This document shows positions 1 through 7,472 of a DNA stretch of 64,000 nucleotides, in pieces. Both the position numbers and the translations under genes were made by a program. Every line of letters starts with the position of its first letter. The first letter of the stretch is position 1. This stretch comes from Clostridia bacterium. Lineage in GTDB: Bacteria > Bacillota > Clostridia > TANB77 > CAG-465. The notes under the pieces were generated by a model. That model did no database searches. It had not been told where the DNA came from and was given only the letters and a program-made list of their open reading frames with translations. The stretch is from positions 1 to 64,000 of the forward strand of contig JAUNGP010000010.1 of the NCBI GenBank assembly GCA_030524345.1. The letters are read 5' to 3'.

Positions 1-1447
1 CATTATCGTTATCATCCCATGTTTTCATGACTTCTATTTGTACTTTCTCATCTGGCACCATTAATGTATTAGTTATTGTTATATTGATTACATTACTATA
101 GTCATTTTGTTCTACTTGTATATCAGATTGATACAATTCACTCTCATATTCCTCATCGACTGTATACTTATGCTTTTGATAACTATACACACCACGATTA
201 ACAATATAAGCATACCAATTATTTTCCTCATTTAGTTCTAATTCTTCACTTTGAAATCCTGCTGAGGATTTTACCTTTATCTTTACGTTTTCTGGTCTTA
301 ATCCCAACTCATTATTATTATCGTTCCATATCTTCTTTATATAAATATAATGATTTTCGGGAGCAGGACCACCTTCTACCCTAAAAGCGTTGTATATAAT
401 ATTTCCCTCTATTCTATCCAAATAAAAAAATCCGTTTTTTGCATAAATCAATGTTTCTACTTCACCTACTGTATAATTTATTTCCGTTCCATCTGCCCTA
501 TATTTAGGTAAATCAGTAAATGTATACCTCCAATTATCTGCACTTGTTACCTTGTGTTCTGCTACTACAGTTTCTCCATCTTTTACTTGTAATGTGATAC
601 TTGGTACGTCATCAATTGATGGTTTACGTCCCATCCAATCCTTTATTACTTCTACGCTTGTTGTTTCTATTTTTGGAACATTCAATGTATTTGTAATTTC
701 AAAACTCCATATATCATTATATCCTGTCTGTCCTCCAGATACATTACACTCATATGATGTATTTGTACTTTCTTCTTCTACTGTATAGTTTACGGGAATA
801 TCCCTCAATACTCCTCTATTACAAAAAGTATAAGACCAATCATTTTTTTCACTTAATTCTATTCTTTCATTTAATTCTACTGTACCCGAAAATGCAGCTA
901 TTCCTGTTAATCTTACAACGACACTTTCTGGTCTTAATCCTAACTCATTATTATTATCATTCCATTTTTTAGTTATTGTAATATAATCATCTTTTGTTCC
1001 ACCAGATACCTTAAAAGTAAATCCATTATATATAGTATTTCCTTCAATTCTATCTAGAGAATAATATCCATCTGCTAACTCAATAAATTCTTCTGCTTCA
1101 CCTACTGTATAATGAATTTCTGTTCCATCTTCTCTATATTTGGGTAAATTTGTAAATGTATATCTCCAATTATCTGCGCTTGTTACATCATGTTCTGCTA
1201 CTACTTTTTTTCCATCCTTTACTTGTAATGTGATACTTGGTACTTCATAGCTTGATGGTTCCATTCCCATCCAATTCTTTATTATCTCTACACTTGTAGT
1301 ATCATCACCTTCTAATGCATTTTGATTCTTCATACCTGTCGCGGTTATTGCTACCATCGTTACAATTAGAAATATCCACAAAAATACTGTGATAATTGAT
1401 ATTTGCCTTTTTCTTGTTTTAGGCTTTTCATCTTCTCCTTGTTTCAT
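1..1447 (-). CDS. CnaB-repeat surface protein, C-terminal part beyond the window
   Basis: Reading from ATG at 1447 the frame stays open to base 1 (482 codons), so only the N-terminal part is present. A TAAGGAGG site lies at 1453-1460. The product starts with a charged stretch (KPKTRKRQ) and one hydrophobic segment near residues 14-34, a signal anchor or signal peptide. What follows is a chain of CnaB-type beta-sandwich modules, recognised from recurring W(M)G/KKWNDNNELGLRPE, NWRYTFTNLPKY and YTVGE/YTVEEE motifs and the ITNTL ends. Such modules form stalks of Gram-positive adhesins and pilins, often held by isopeptide bonds. A sortase motif would lie in the missing C-terminus. The exact ligand cannot be told. 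The nucleotide sequence is internally repeated with a period of 636 bp. Confidence 0.85.
   Translation of the reverse strand, partial: MKQGEDEKPKTRKRQISIITVFLWIFLIVTMVAITATGMKNQNALEGDDTTSVEIIKNWMGMEPSSYEVPSITLQVKDGKKVVAEHDVTSADNWRYTFTNLPKYREDGTEIHYTVGEAEEFIELADGYYSLDRIEGNTIYNGFTFKVSGGTKDDYITITKKWNDNNNELGLRPESVVVRLTGIAAFSGTVELNERIELSEKNDWSYTFCNRGVLRDIPVNYTVEEESTNTSYECNVSGGQTGYNDIWSFEITNTLNVPKIETTSVEVIKDWMGRKPSIDDVPSITLQVKDGETVVAEHKVTSADNWRYTFTDLPKYRADGTEINYTVGEVETLIYAKNGFFYLDRIEGNIIYNAFRVEGGPAPENHYIYIKKIWNDNNNELGLRPENVKIKVKSSAGFQSEELELNEENNWYAYIVNRGVYSYQKHKYTVDEEYESELYQSDIQVEQNDYSNVINITITNTLMVPDEKVQIEVMKTWDDNDN
24..1296 (-). repeat. Two tandem ~636-bp copies inside the CnaB surface protein gene
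   Basis: Blocks at about 660-1296 and 24-659 align with a constant offset of 636 bp. For example CCTACTGTATAAT occurs at 1101 and again at 465, and the stretch encoding DNNNELGLRPE occurs in both. Each copy encodes two CnaB modules. The copies differ at scattered positions, so this is an older duplication rather than a recent slip. Further copies probably continue left of base 1. Confidence 0.75.
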
Positions 1448-1587
1448 TTTAACCTCCTTATTTTTTTATTAATCTTTGTAATTTTAGACCATATTGTTTA
1501 AAATATATACCATTTCAAAATTATTTTTAACGGCTTATTATAAATGATAAGTACATTTTGTCTTTTAGATTATGGCAATTTACACGC

Positions 1588-1625
1588 AAAAAGAGCTGGT
1601 ATTGGTTTTTATTCCAATATCAGCT
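1588..1625 (-). terminator. Rho-independent terminator of the small minus-strand unit
   Basis: The arms 1594-1605 and 1614-1625 (AGCTGGTATTGG / CCAATATCAGCT, one G-U pair) enclose an 8-nt loop. On the minus strand the stem is followed by CTCTTTTTG, the U-tract orientation of an intrinsic terminator. Confidence 0.7.
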
Positions 1626-1672
1626 TATATTATAACGGACAGATTCGTCCCTATTGCTTACTTTTACATTGT

Positions 1673-1744
1673 TTATAAAACTACGTTGTGTGTGTGTGTG
1701 TGTGTGTGTAGTTCATTCATTACTTTGTGTGCTTTAGTTACCAT
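1673..1744 (-). CDS. Putative 23-residue peptide with a His-Thr repeat
   Basis: On the minus strand an ATG at 1744 follows GAGGAAAGATT, a plausible ribosome binding site, and the frame closes at TAA 1675-1673. The peptide reads MVTKAHKVMNEL, then HTHTHTH, then NVVL. The His-Thr run is the translation of the TG microsatellite. The ORF sits between a good sigma-A promoter (1786-1814) and a terminator (1588-1625), so the whole unit would be a transcript of about 190 nt. I do not recognise the peptide. It may instead be a non-coding RNA with an accidental ORF, or the remnant of a longer gene. The placement with its own signals is what supports listing it. Confidence 0.35.
   Translation of the reverse strand: MVTKAHKVMNELHTHTHTHNVVL
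1687..1709. repeat. TG dinucleotide microsatellite
   Basis: Eleven and a half uninterrupted TG units occupy 1687-1709, flanked by CTAC and GTAG, which could pair. Such a tract is prone to slippage. Inside the minus-strand peptide ORF each single-unit change would shift the frame. Confidence 0.9.
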
Positions 1745-1785
1745 AATCTTTCCTCTTTTCTGTAATCCATTCTGATTACACTTAT

Positions 1786-1814
1786 ATCCTACCATTTCTC
1801 GACAAGTTTTTCAA
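1786..1814 (-). promoter_or_regulatory. Sigma-A promoter of the small minus-strand unit with a Spo0A-like box in the spacer
   Basis: On the minus strand TTGAAA (1814-1809), a 17-bp spacer and TAGGAT (1791-1786) preceded by TGG form an extended -10 promoter. The spacer holds TTGTCGAG (1805-1798), one base off the Spo0A box TTGTCGAA. A box overlapping the core promoter would favour repression. The promoter match is clear and the Spo0A reading is inference. Confidence 0.5.
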
Positions 1815-1887
1815 GTATTATGATAAAATAATTCATGACTTTTTATATAGCTTATTTATCTACTTATTGATAGCAAATTATCTTTAC

Positions 1888-1916
1888 TTTACAATTCATA
1901 AATATTGTGGTAAAAT
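1888..1916 (+). promoter_or_regulatory. Sigma-A promoter for the split glmU operon
   Basis: TTTACA (1888-1893), a 17-bp spacer ending in TGG, and TAAAAT (1911-1916) lie about 65 bp before the glmU-like start codon. Confidence 0.75.
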
Positions 1917-1981
1917 GAGCATGGAGTTTGAAAATGACATATTATATAATATAAATTAAAATATTTAAGGAGTTGATTTTA

Positions 1982-3043
1982 ATGTCTAAAATAAAAGCAA
2001 TAGTAATGGCTGGTGGAAAAGGAACAAGAATGAAATCCAATCTGCCTAAAGTACTACATAAGGTTTATGATAGATGTATAATTGATTATGTATGCGATGC
2101 ATGTGAAAATGCTGGTATAAATGATATTTACGTAATAGTTGGTCATAAACACGAATTAGTAGAAAATAATTTACATGGAAGGGATAATGTAAAATGTATT
2201 TTACAAAAAGAACAATTAGGAACAGGTCATGCAGCTCTTCAGGCAAGAGATTATATTGAAGATGATGATTTGATTTTAATCGTTAATGGTGATATGCCAC
2301 TTATTTCACCTTATACAATAAAGTCTTTTATCTCATTTATTGAGCTTGGTAATTTTGATGGTGCATTAGTGTCTGCAGTATTTGATAAAACACCTGCATA
2401 TGGAAGAATTATCAGAGATTCACATGGTAATCTTTCTAAGATTGTTGAACAAAAAGATTGTAATGAAGAAGAACTTGCAATTGAGGAAGTAAATATTGGA
2501 CTTTATTGTTTTAAAGGAAAACACTTAAAAGAATCTTTTGATAAATTAGATAATAACAATGCACAGAAGGAATATTATATTACTGATATTCCATATCACA
2601 TCATAGCTAGTGGTGGTAGAATTGGTGTATATATGATACAAAACTCTGATGAAACACAGGGAATTAACTCTAGATCAGATCTATCTATTGTTACAAAAAC
2701 ACTACTACATAATACACGTGAACAACATATGGATAATGGAGTAACTTTAATCGATCCAGATAATACTTATATCAGCCTAGGAGTATCCATAGGAAAAGAT
2801 ACTATTATTTACCCTGGAACCAATATCCAAGGTGAAACTATGATCGGAGAAAATTGTATTATTGGACCTAATTCACATATCATTTCATCTACGATTGGAG
2901 ATAATACAATTGTGGAGACTAGTAAACTTGATAGAACTTCTGTAGGAAGCAACTGCAAAATTGGACCATTTTCTATTATAGGTGCCAATACTTATATAAA
3001 AGATAATGTAACAGTTTCAAGTTTCACTGAAATTAAAGAATAA
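1982..3043 (+). CDS. glmU: UDP-GlcNAc pyrophosphorylase (GlmU N-terminal domain with a shortened beta helix)
   Basis: Makes UDP-GlcNAc from GlcNAc-1-phosphate and UTP for peptidoglycan and teichoic acid precursors in the cytoplasm. The start is ATG 1982, nine bases after AAGGAG (1967-1972); an upstream TTG at 1973 abuts the site and is unlikely. Residues 6-28 carry the nucleotidyltransferase signature AGGKGTRM with the lysine of NLPKVLHK, followed by NGDMPLI and VEQKD motifs typical of GlmU. From about residue 250 hexapeptide repeats begin, but the protein stops at 353 residues against about 450-460 in GlmU and lacks the acetyltransferase block (GAGTITANYDG and beyond). The next gene, 15 bp on, is a separate left-handed-helix acyltransferase that may supply that activity. 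Confidence 0.88.
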   Translation: MSKIKAIVMAGGKGTRMKSNLPKVLHKVYDRCIIDYVCDACENAGINDIYVIVGHKHELVENNLHGRDNVKCILQKEQLGTGHAALQARDYIEDDDLILIVNGDMPLISPYTIKSFISFIELGNFDGALVSAVFDKTPAYGRIIRDSHGNLSKIVEQKDCNEEELAIEEVNIGLYCFKGKHLKESFDKLDNNNAQKEYYITDIPYHIIASGGRIGVYMIQNSDETQGINSRSDLSIVTKTLLHNTREQHMDNGVTLIDPDNTYISLGVSIGKDTIIYPGTNIQGETMIGENCIIGPNSHIISSTIGDNTIVETSKLDRTSVGSNCKIGPFSIIGANTYIKDNVTVSSFTEIKE

Positions 3044-3058
3044 TGGGAGGTTAATTTT

Positions 3059-3769
3059 ATGGAAAATTTTAGATTAGATTACTATTTTGAAAATATGAAT
3101 TCTTTTGCATTTAAGGAAGTTTTTAACAATGCAACATATCCATGGGAAGCTTTAAACAATATCAATTCATTTCTTGATGAATTAGTAGTAAAACCAAATA
3201 AAAAAGAAAACTATGGAGAGACTGGCGAATTTGTATCTATTGAAGGAAATTATATAATTGGTGAAGGTACTAAAATTCACAGTAACGTATCCATTGAAGG
3301 ACCAGTTATCATTGGAAAAAATTGCACAATTCAATCTGGTGCATTAATTAGACCTGGATGTATCATTGGCGATAATTGTGTTGTTGGACATTCTTGTGAA
3401 GTAAAACACAGTATTGTTCAAAATAAAGCTAAAGTACAAAGTTTCACTTTTATAGGAGACTCAATTATTGGTAAATCAACAAGAGTTGGAAGTGGAACTA
3501 TCCTTGCCAACAGAAGATTTGACCAAGGAAATATCACGATCAAAATGAATGGGGAAAAATTCGATGTTGGTACTGATTTCTTTGGAGCAATTATTGGAGA
3601 TAATACAAGACTTGGTGCTAACTCTACTACTCTACCAGGCTCATTTATTGGAAAATATACATGGATCCTACCAAATGTTCAAGTAAGAGGATTTGTACCA
3701 TCAGAAAAACGTATCTTCCCAGTTCAGCAAACAAGAATAGAAGATAATGAAGTGATTGAATTAAAATAA
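3059..3769 (+). CDS. Left-handed beta-helix sugar-phosphate acyltransferase, likely the missing GlmU half
   Basis: 236 residues. An N-terminal helical region (1-55) is followed by a long hexapeptide-repeat helix. The motif GSGTILANRRFDQGN followed by FGAIIGDN and a TTLPG turn resembles the C-terminal acetyltransferase of archaeal and thermophilic sugar-1-phosphate nucleotidylyltransferase/acetyltransferases (ST0452 type) more than the GAGTITANYDG block of bacterial GlmU. GGGAGG (3045-3050) precedes ATG 3059, and the gene is 15 bp downstream of the truncated glmU, so the two are co-transcribed. Inference: it acetylates glucosamine-1-phosphate, completing a split GlmU. It could alternatively modify another sugar phosphate. 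Confidence 0.7.
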   Translation: MENFRLDYYFENMNSFAFKEVFNNATYPWEALNNINSFLDELVVKPNKKENYGETGEFVSIEGNYIIGEGTKIHSNVSIEGPVIIGKNCTIQSGALIRPGCIIGDNCVVGHSCEVKHSIVQNKAKVQSFTFIGDSIIGKSTRVGSGTILANRRFDQGNITIKMNGEKFDVGTDFFGAIIGDNTRLGANSTTLPGSFIGKYTWILPNVQVRGFVPSEKRIFPVQQTRIEDNEVIELK

Positions 3770-3770
3770 T

Positions 3771-3807
3771 AAAACAGAAGGAGAAAATTGAAATCTCCTT
3801 CTGTTTT
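3771..3807 (+). terminator. Terminator after the split glmU pair
   Basis: A 14-bp perfect stem (3771-3784 and 3794-3807) with a 9-nt loop ends in TTTT. Its A-rich left arm also makes it bidirectional in form. Confidence 0.85.
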
Positions 3808-3854
3808 CATAATTTATATATTATATACATTTTTAAGTTTTTTTAGCAAACTAC

Positions 3855-3883
3855 TTGTATAATTTTTCTCTTTATTATACAAT
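3855..3883 (+). promoter_or_regulatory. Sigma-A promoter of the unknown 573-residue gene
   Basis: TTGTAT (3855-3860), 17 bp and TACAAT (3878-3883) lie 37 bp before the start at 3921. Confidence 0.6.
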
Positions 3884-3920
3884 TTAACTAGGAAATTATA
3901 CGTTTACGGAGGATAAAAGA

Positions 3921-5642
3921 ATGAACTATTTAGATAAACTAAAGGAAAAATGTGATTTAAATAATGATTTTATGAATGTCGTTCATAGTATTTTTAATAA
4001 ACTAATGGAATTTGGTTATATCACATCAAGGACTTCAAGAGTACTTGAAAGAAGGCTTTATGAAAATATTGATGTCGTACTTTTTGATGCTGATAGTACA
4101 CATGATTATAAAACTGGATACTATGATGCTGTAAAAAAGGAATTATATATTAAAGATATCAGTAATATTGAATCCATTTATTTAAGACTAATGTATGCAA
4201 TGACTACAACAGAGATTTCTAAAGATGCCTTCTATGTTGGATACTCTACTGCTTGTTTATCTAATACTAGTTATAAAATTATACATAAAAACTTTGGAAT
4301 TAATAGAGCTGTTGTATCTAATCTTGTATGTAGACTGTTATATACGGTTCCTACAACTTTAAGTATTATTCCAACATATAGAACTTATGAAAATGATTTT
4401 TTAGGTAATAAAATATCTAGTGATAATGATATCTATTTCTTAGAAGGAAAATTACTCAGCCAAATTTGTTTTGCATTTGATATTGATGAAGAAGAGTTCT
4501 ATTATCATTTATTTACAAATCCTAAAAAATATTTGAATAAATTTCTTGCAAAGACAAAACTTGAAAATCCAGAAAATATTTTGGAAATATTTGATACCAT
4601 TAGTAGAAAATATTCTAATTATAACAAACTGGTATATCTTAATAAACTTCTGAATCTGAACTATATTGAAATAAGAAAAAATGCTTTAAATAATGATACG
4701 AAAGCTCTTCAAAAAGAAAAGAAAAGAATTCAACTATCCATTCATTCAACTCTAGAAAAATTAACTTCAAAGAAAATAAAAAAAGACAACCATTTTGACA
4801 GTAACATTGAATTAAGTCTATCTGGAGAAATATCTTCTTTAGAAGAAGTTATATTAAAAAATATTACCACAATGCAAAATATATTAGTCAATTCCTTAAT
4901 TGAAAATGAAATGAGTTATGCTACAATCCCTTATACGATAAAATTAAAAACATTAGAAAAAATATTATTAGTTGAAAATGCCGCATTAAAGCAACAAATA
5001 TACAATGTTATAACATATAGGGTTTTAAATACTTTTGAAAATACTGCTTCCAATTTAATTGAAAAAATGAAATATAGTATTGCAAATGAGGTCTTATCTT
5101 CAGATAAATATATCAAAATATACAAAAATATGAAATTTAAAAGATTATTTAATCTATCATACAAAGAAAATACTTCCATTGCAGCTATCTCGGTTGATGA
5201 CTCGTTCATGCAATTAGTTGAAATATCTTCACTAAATAAACAAGCAAAGTCTTTAACAGACAACACAACACTGATTCATTTAGATAGCTTTGGTTATTTA
5301 CTAAATAACCTTAGTTCAAAACATGATACTGATAAAATTGAAAAAATATATACTAATATGAAATCTGAATTTAGTGAGCTTTCAAATATTAGTATAGAAA
5401 ACGTTTATATGACTGACTTTGATTTAAACTTTAACCTTATTGTCGTTACACAAGATAATGATTTCAAAATCATTAAATTTACGGAAAATAACGGTAATGA
5501 TAAATATAAAATGGTAAAACTATCTGAGAGTTATTCTATTTTCAATCAAGAATCTAGTTATAACAATTTACCTATTGCATATAAAAAGAACATGTCCATA
5601 CCAAAAAGAATGTTCTCCTTTATATTATCCATATTCACATAA
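3921..5642 (+). CDS. Hypothetical protein, 573 residues
   Basis: I do not recognise this protein. GGAGG precedes ATG 3921 and a terminator follows the stop, so it is a single-gene transcript. It has no signal peptide and no convincing membrane segment. An N-terminal part (1-200) of mixed helix and strand is followed by a central strongly charged Lys/Asn/Glu-rich helical region (about 220-410, coiled-coil-like, with QKEKKRIQ) and a C-terminal part with several short beta-strands. No nucleotide-binding, HExxH or other catalytic signature is visible. Its base composition matches the neighbours. A cytoplasmic structural or sporulation-related protein is possible but unsupported. Confidence 0.7.
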   Translation: MNYLDKLKEKCDLNNDFMNVVHSIFNKLMEFGYITSRTSRVLERRLYENIDVVLFDADSTHDYKTGYYDAVKKELYIKDISNIESIYLRLMYAMTTTEISKDAFYVGYSTACLSNTSYKIIHKNFGINRAVVSNLVCRLLYTVPTTLSIIPTYRTYENDFLGNKISSDNDIYFLEGKLLSQICFAFDIDEEEFYYHLFTNPKKYLNKFLAKTKLENPENILEIFDTISRKYSNYNKLVYLNKLLNLNYIEIRKNALNNDTKALQKEKKRIQLSIHSTLEKLTSKKIKKDNHFDSNIELSLSGEISSLEEVILKNITTMQNILVNSLIENEMSYATIPYTIKLKTLEKILLVENAALKQQIYNVITYRVLNTFENTASNLIEKMKYSIANEVLSSDKYIKIYKNMKFKRLFNLSYKENTSIAAISVDDSFMQLVEISSLNKQAKSLTDNTTLIHLDSFGYLLNNLSSKHDTDKIEKIYTNMKSEFSELSNISIENVYMTDFDLNFNLIVVTQDNDFKIIKFTENNGNDKYKMVKLSESYSIFNQESSYNNLPIAYKKNMSIPKRMFSFILSIFT

Positions 5643-5670
5643 AAAAGACTGGTCTCTCCCAGTCTTTTTT
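5641..5670. terminator. Bidirectional terminator between convergent genes
   Basis: AAAAAAGACTGG (5641-5652) pairs with CCAGTCTTTTTT (5659-5670) around a 6-nt loop. It serves the 3921 gene on plus and the TM2 gene ending at 5679 on minus. Confidence 0.85.
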
Positions 5671-5678
5671 AATTTTAA

Positions 5679-6041
5679 TTATTCTTTTAATGGATTTCCA
5701 CTAGCATCTGTAGTAATACTTCCTGATAAAAGCATTATTCCCTCAATTAATCCCCATATTTCAGAAACAATTGATAAAGTAAAACAAGATAGTAATGTGA
5801 TAAGTAATTGTGCTACTGCTTTTCCAGTATATCCTAAATAAAAATTGTGAACTCCAAAAGCTCCTAAGAATATTCCAAGAAGTCCTGCTGCCATTTTTGA
5901 TTTTTGCGTTTGAGTTGCATTCGTATTTTGATTAACTACATTTTCAGTACCAGTTGCAGTTGTTGTATTTCTTGCAGCCTCACATTCAGCACAATATTCC
6001 TTTCCATTTTCAATTTCTTTTCCACATTCTTTACAATACAT
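5679..6041 (-). CDS. Zinc-ribbon TM2-domain membrane protein
   Basis: 120 residues. The N-terminus carries a two-knuckle zinc ribbon (CKECGK and CAEC), then an Asn/Thr-rich linker (about 24-48), then a TM2 domain with the typical K-S-K-x-A-A-G-L-L-G-I-F-L-G stretch, the HNFYLGYTGKA loop and a second hydrophobic segment ending in WGLIEGIMLLSG. TM2 proteins are small two-helix membrane proteins of unknown biochemical role. AGGAGG precedes the ATG, and the gene has its own promoter (6069-6097). It is closely related to the protein at 6579-7016, so this is a local duplication. Confidence 0.85.
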   Translation of the reverse strand: MYCKECGKEIENGKEYCAECEAARNTTTATGTENVVNQNTNATQTQKSKMAAGLLGIFLGAFGVHNFYLGYTGKAVAQLLITLLSCFTLSIVSEIWGLIEGIMLLSGSITTDASGNPLKE

Positions 6042-6068
6042 ATTAATTCCTCCTAACAGTATAATTTA

Positions 6069-6097
6069 ATTATATCATTTATGTAAACAATTTTCAA
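6069..6097 (-). promoter_or_regulatory. Sigma-A promoter of the 5679-6041 TM2 gene
   Basis: On minus, TTGAAA (6097-6092), 17 bp ending in TGA and TATAAT (6074-6069). Confidence 0.7.
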
Positions 6098-6150
6098 TAC
6101 CCATTATATAATTTTATTCACCATCTGATTATTTTAATGATTGTTTTACT

Positions 6151-6579
6151 CTATATAATTCTTATATTCCATATAATAAGCAATAGATTTTTTATCATAA
6201 ATTGAATTACTATAATAACTGGCATGGAAAGCAAAAGAGAAGTTTTAACTCTCATACCAGAAAAATCCCTTTTAAATATAAGGGAAATCGTATTGAGTAT
6301 CATAAAAGCTCCAAAAACGATAACGATATATAAAACAAGTGGATGATATTTCAGACTACTTAATATGTCACCATGGAGCAAAGCTTTCACTGCTCTAGTT
6401 CCTCCGCATCCTGGGCAATAATATCCTGTTTTTTCCAATATGGCACATGGAATGTTAATATCAGATATATTGATATTTAGTACACTTAATATTAATAGGA
6501 ATATCGCCATACATGATATTCCTATTAATCCTATAATATACAAAATTTTTTCTTCTGAATATTCATTACTTTTCATCAT
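6151..6579 (-). CDS. DUF2752 membrane protein
   Basis: 142 residues with three to four hydrophobic segments and the family signature CPGCGGTRAVKALLHG around residues 53-68, followed by SLKYHPL. DUF2752 proteins are integral membrane proteins of unknown function. The start codon overlaps the stop of the upstream TM2 gene (TAATG at 6579), so translation is coupled; a second ATG follows directly and may be the one used. Placement between two zinc-ribbon TM2 genes is a recurring neighbourhood for this family and suggests that they work together in the membrane. Confidence 0.85.
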   Translation of the reverse strand: MMKSNEYSEEKILYIIGLIGISCMAIFLLILSVLNINISDINIPCAILEKTGYYCPGCGGTRAVKALLHGDILSSLKYHPLVLYIVIVFGAFMILNTISLIFKRDFSGMRVKTSLLLSMPVIIVIQFMIKNLLLIIWNIRII

Positions 6580-7016
6580 TACTCTTTTAATGGGTTACCA
6601 TTTCCATCCTTATCAATTGAGCCAGTTAGAATCATAATACCTTCGATTAATCCCCATATACTTATACCAACAGGAGCCAAACAGCTAATACCAAAAGTAC
6701 AGAAAGAAAGTAAATAACCAGCTGCACTTACAGATACTTGAATAACAGCTTTTTTAGTGTATCCTAGATAGAAATTATGAACTCCAAATTGTCCTAAAAA
6801 TATTCCAAGAAGTCCTGCTGCCATTTTTGATTTTAACTCAGCACTTGTGTTTGTTGTAGTATTTGTATTAGTTGTTGTATTTTGAGTTGTTGATTCTGTA
6901 TTTACTTCAACTTCTGGTGCTGGAGTTTCTTCTACAACAGTTTCAGTTTTTGGCTCGCAATCTGCACAATATTCCTTTCCATCTTCGATCTCTTTTCCAC
7001 AATTTTTACAATACAT
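6579..7016 (-). CDS. Zinc-ribbon TM2-domain membrane protein
   Basis: 145 residues: an N-terminal zinc ribbon (CKNCGK, CADC), a longer Thr/Glu/Asn-rich linker (25-67) and a C-terminal TM2 domain with HNFYLGYTKKA and WGLIEGIMILTG. The linker is rich in TTNTNTTTN repeats and probably disordered. The gene starts at ATG 7016 after AGGAGG and is first in a two-gene unit with the DUF2752 gene. It is a paralogue of the protein at 5679-6041, nearly identical in the KSKMAAGLLGIFLG stretch. Confidence 0.85.
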   Translation of the reverse strand: MYCKNCGKEIEDGKEYCADCEPKTETVVEETPAPEVEVNTESTTQNTTTNTNTTTNTSAELKSKMAAGLLGIFLGQFGVHNFYLGYTKKAVIQVSVSAAGYLLSFCTFGISCLAPVGISIWGLIEGIMILTGSIDKDGNGNPLKE

Positions 7017-7046
7017 ATTAATTCCTCCTTAATAAAATATATCTTA

Positions 7047-7075
7047 ATTATAGCATTTATATTAAAATAAAACAA
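7047..7075 (-). promoter_or_regulatory. Sigma-A promoter of the TM2-DUF2752 pair
   Basis: On minus, TTGTTT (7075-7070), 17 bp ending in TGC and TATAAT (7052-7047). Confidence 0.7.
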
Positions 7076-7138
7076 TATATTTTTTAAATTAATTATTTTT
7101 TTACGACACTTATCGCGGTTCTATTTACTATCTCTGAC

Positions 7139-7450
7139 TTAATAAGTAATATTAATACCCACTCTAAACATAGTTATATTGATTATAGCGATTATAAACA
7201 TAATAATCATATAATAATATATTCTTTGTTCTTTTTGAAACGCAAACTTATTTAACAAAAATAATAACAATGCTGAAATAAAAGCCATTAGCATGCTTGG
7301 AATGAGCCAAATACTCAAAATTTTTTCATATATCGATTGTTCAACTGGTGGCATTTGGTCAATCCACATATTATGTGCAATGCCATATGATATCACCATA
7401 TTCATAATATATATGATCAAATTCATAATTCCATTCATATACTTCTTCAT
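7139..7450 (-). CDS. Small membrane protein, unknown
   Basis: 103 residues with three predicted membrane helices (about 8-24, 45-66 and 76-97) and a short loop containing WIDQMPPVEQ. GGAG lies seven bases before ATG 7450; an ATG directly upstream at 7453 sits too close to the site. I do not recognise a family. It lies 20 bp after the end of trmR on the same strand and may be the last gene of the hisS operon. Confidence 0.6.
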   Translation of the reverse strand: MKKYMNGIMNLIIYIMNMVISYGIAHNMWIDQMPPVEQSIYEKILSIWLIPSMLMAFISALLLFLLNKFAFQKEQRIYYYMIIMFIIAIINITMFRVGINITY

Positions 7451-7472
7451 CATTTTCTCCTTTGTATAATCA

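Larger units (their letters stand above)
1448..1981. other. Intergenic region between the divergent surface-protein gene and glmU
   Basis: About 530 bp separate the divergent starts at 1447 and 1982. The stretch holds the small minus-strand unit (1588-1814) and the glmU promoter (1888-1916). I could not identify a convincing promoter for the surface-protein gene in 1461-1590. Confidence 0.6.

Noticed and set aside
1572-1775. Plus-strand 67-codon frame with a Cys-Val run over the TG repeat
   Set aside because: The run comes only from the dinucleotide repeat, there is no ribosome binding site and it lies across the terminator of the minus-strand unit.
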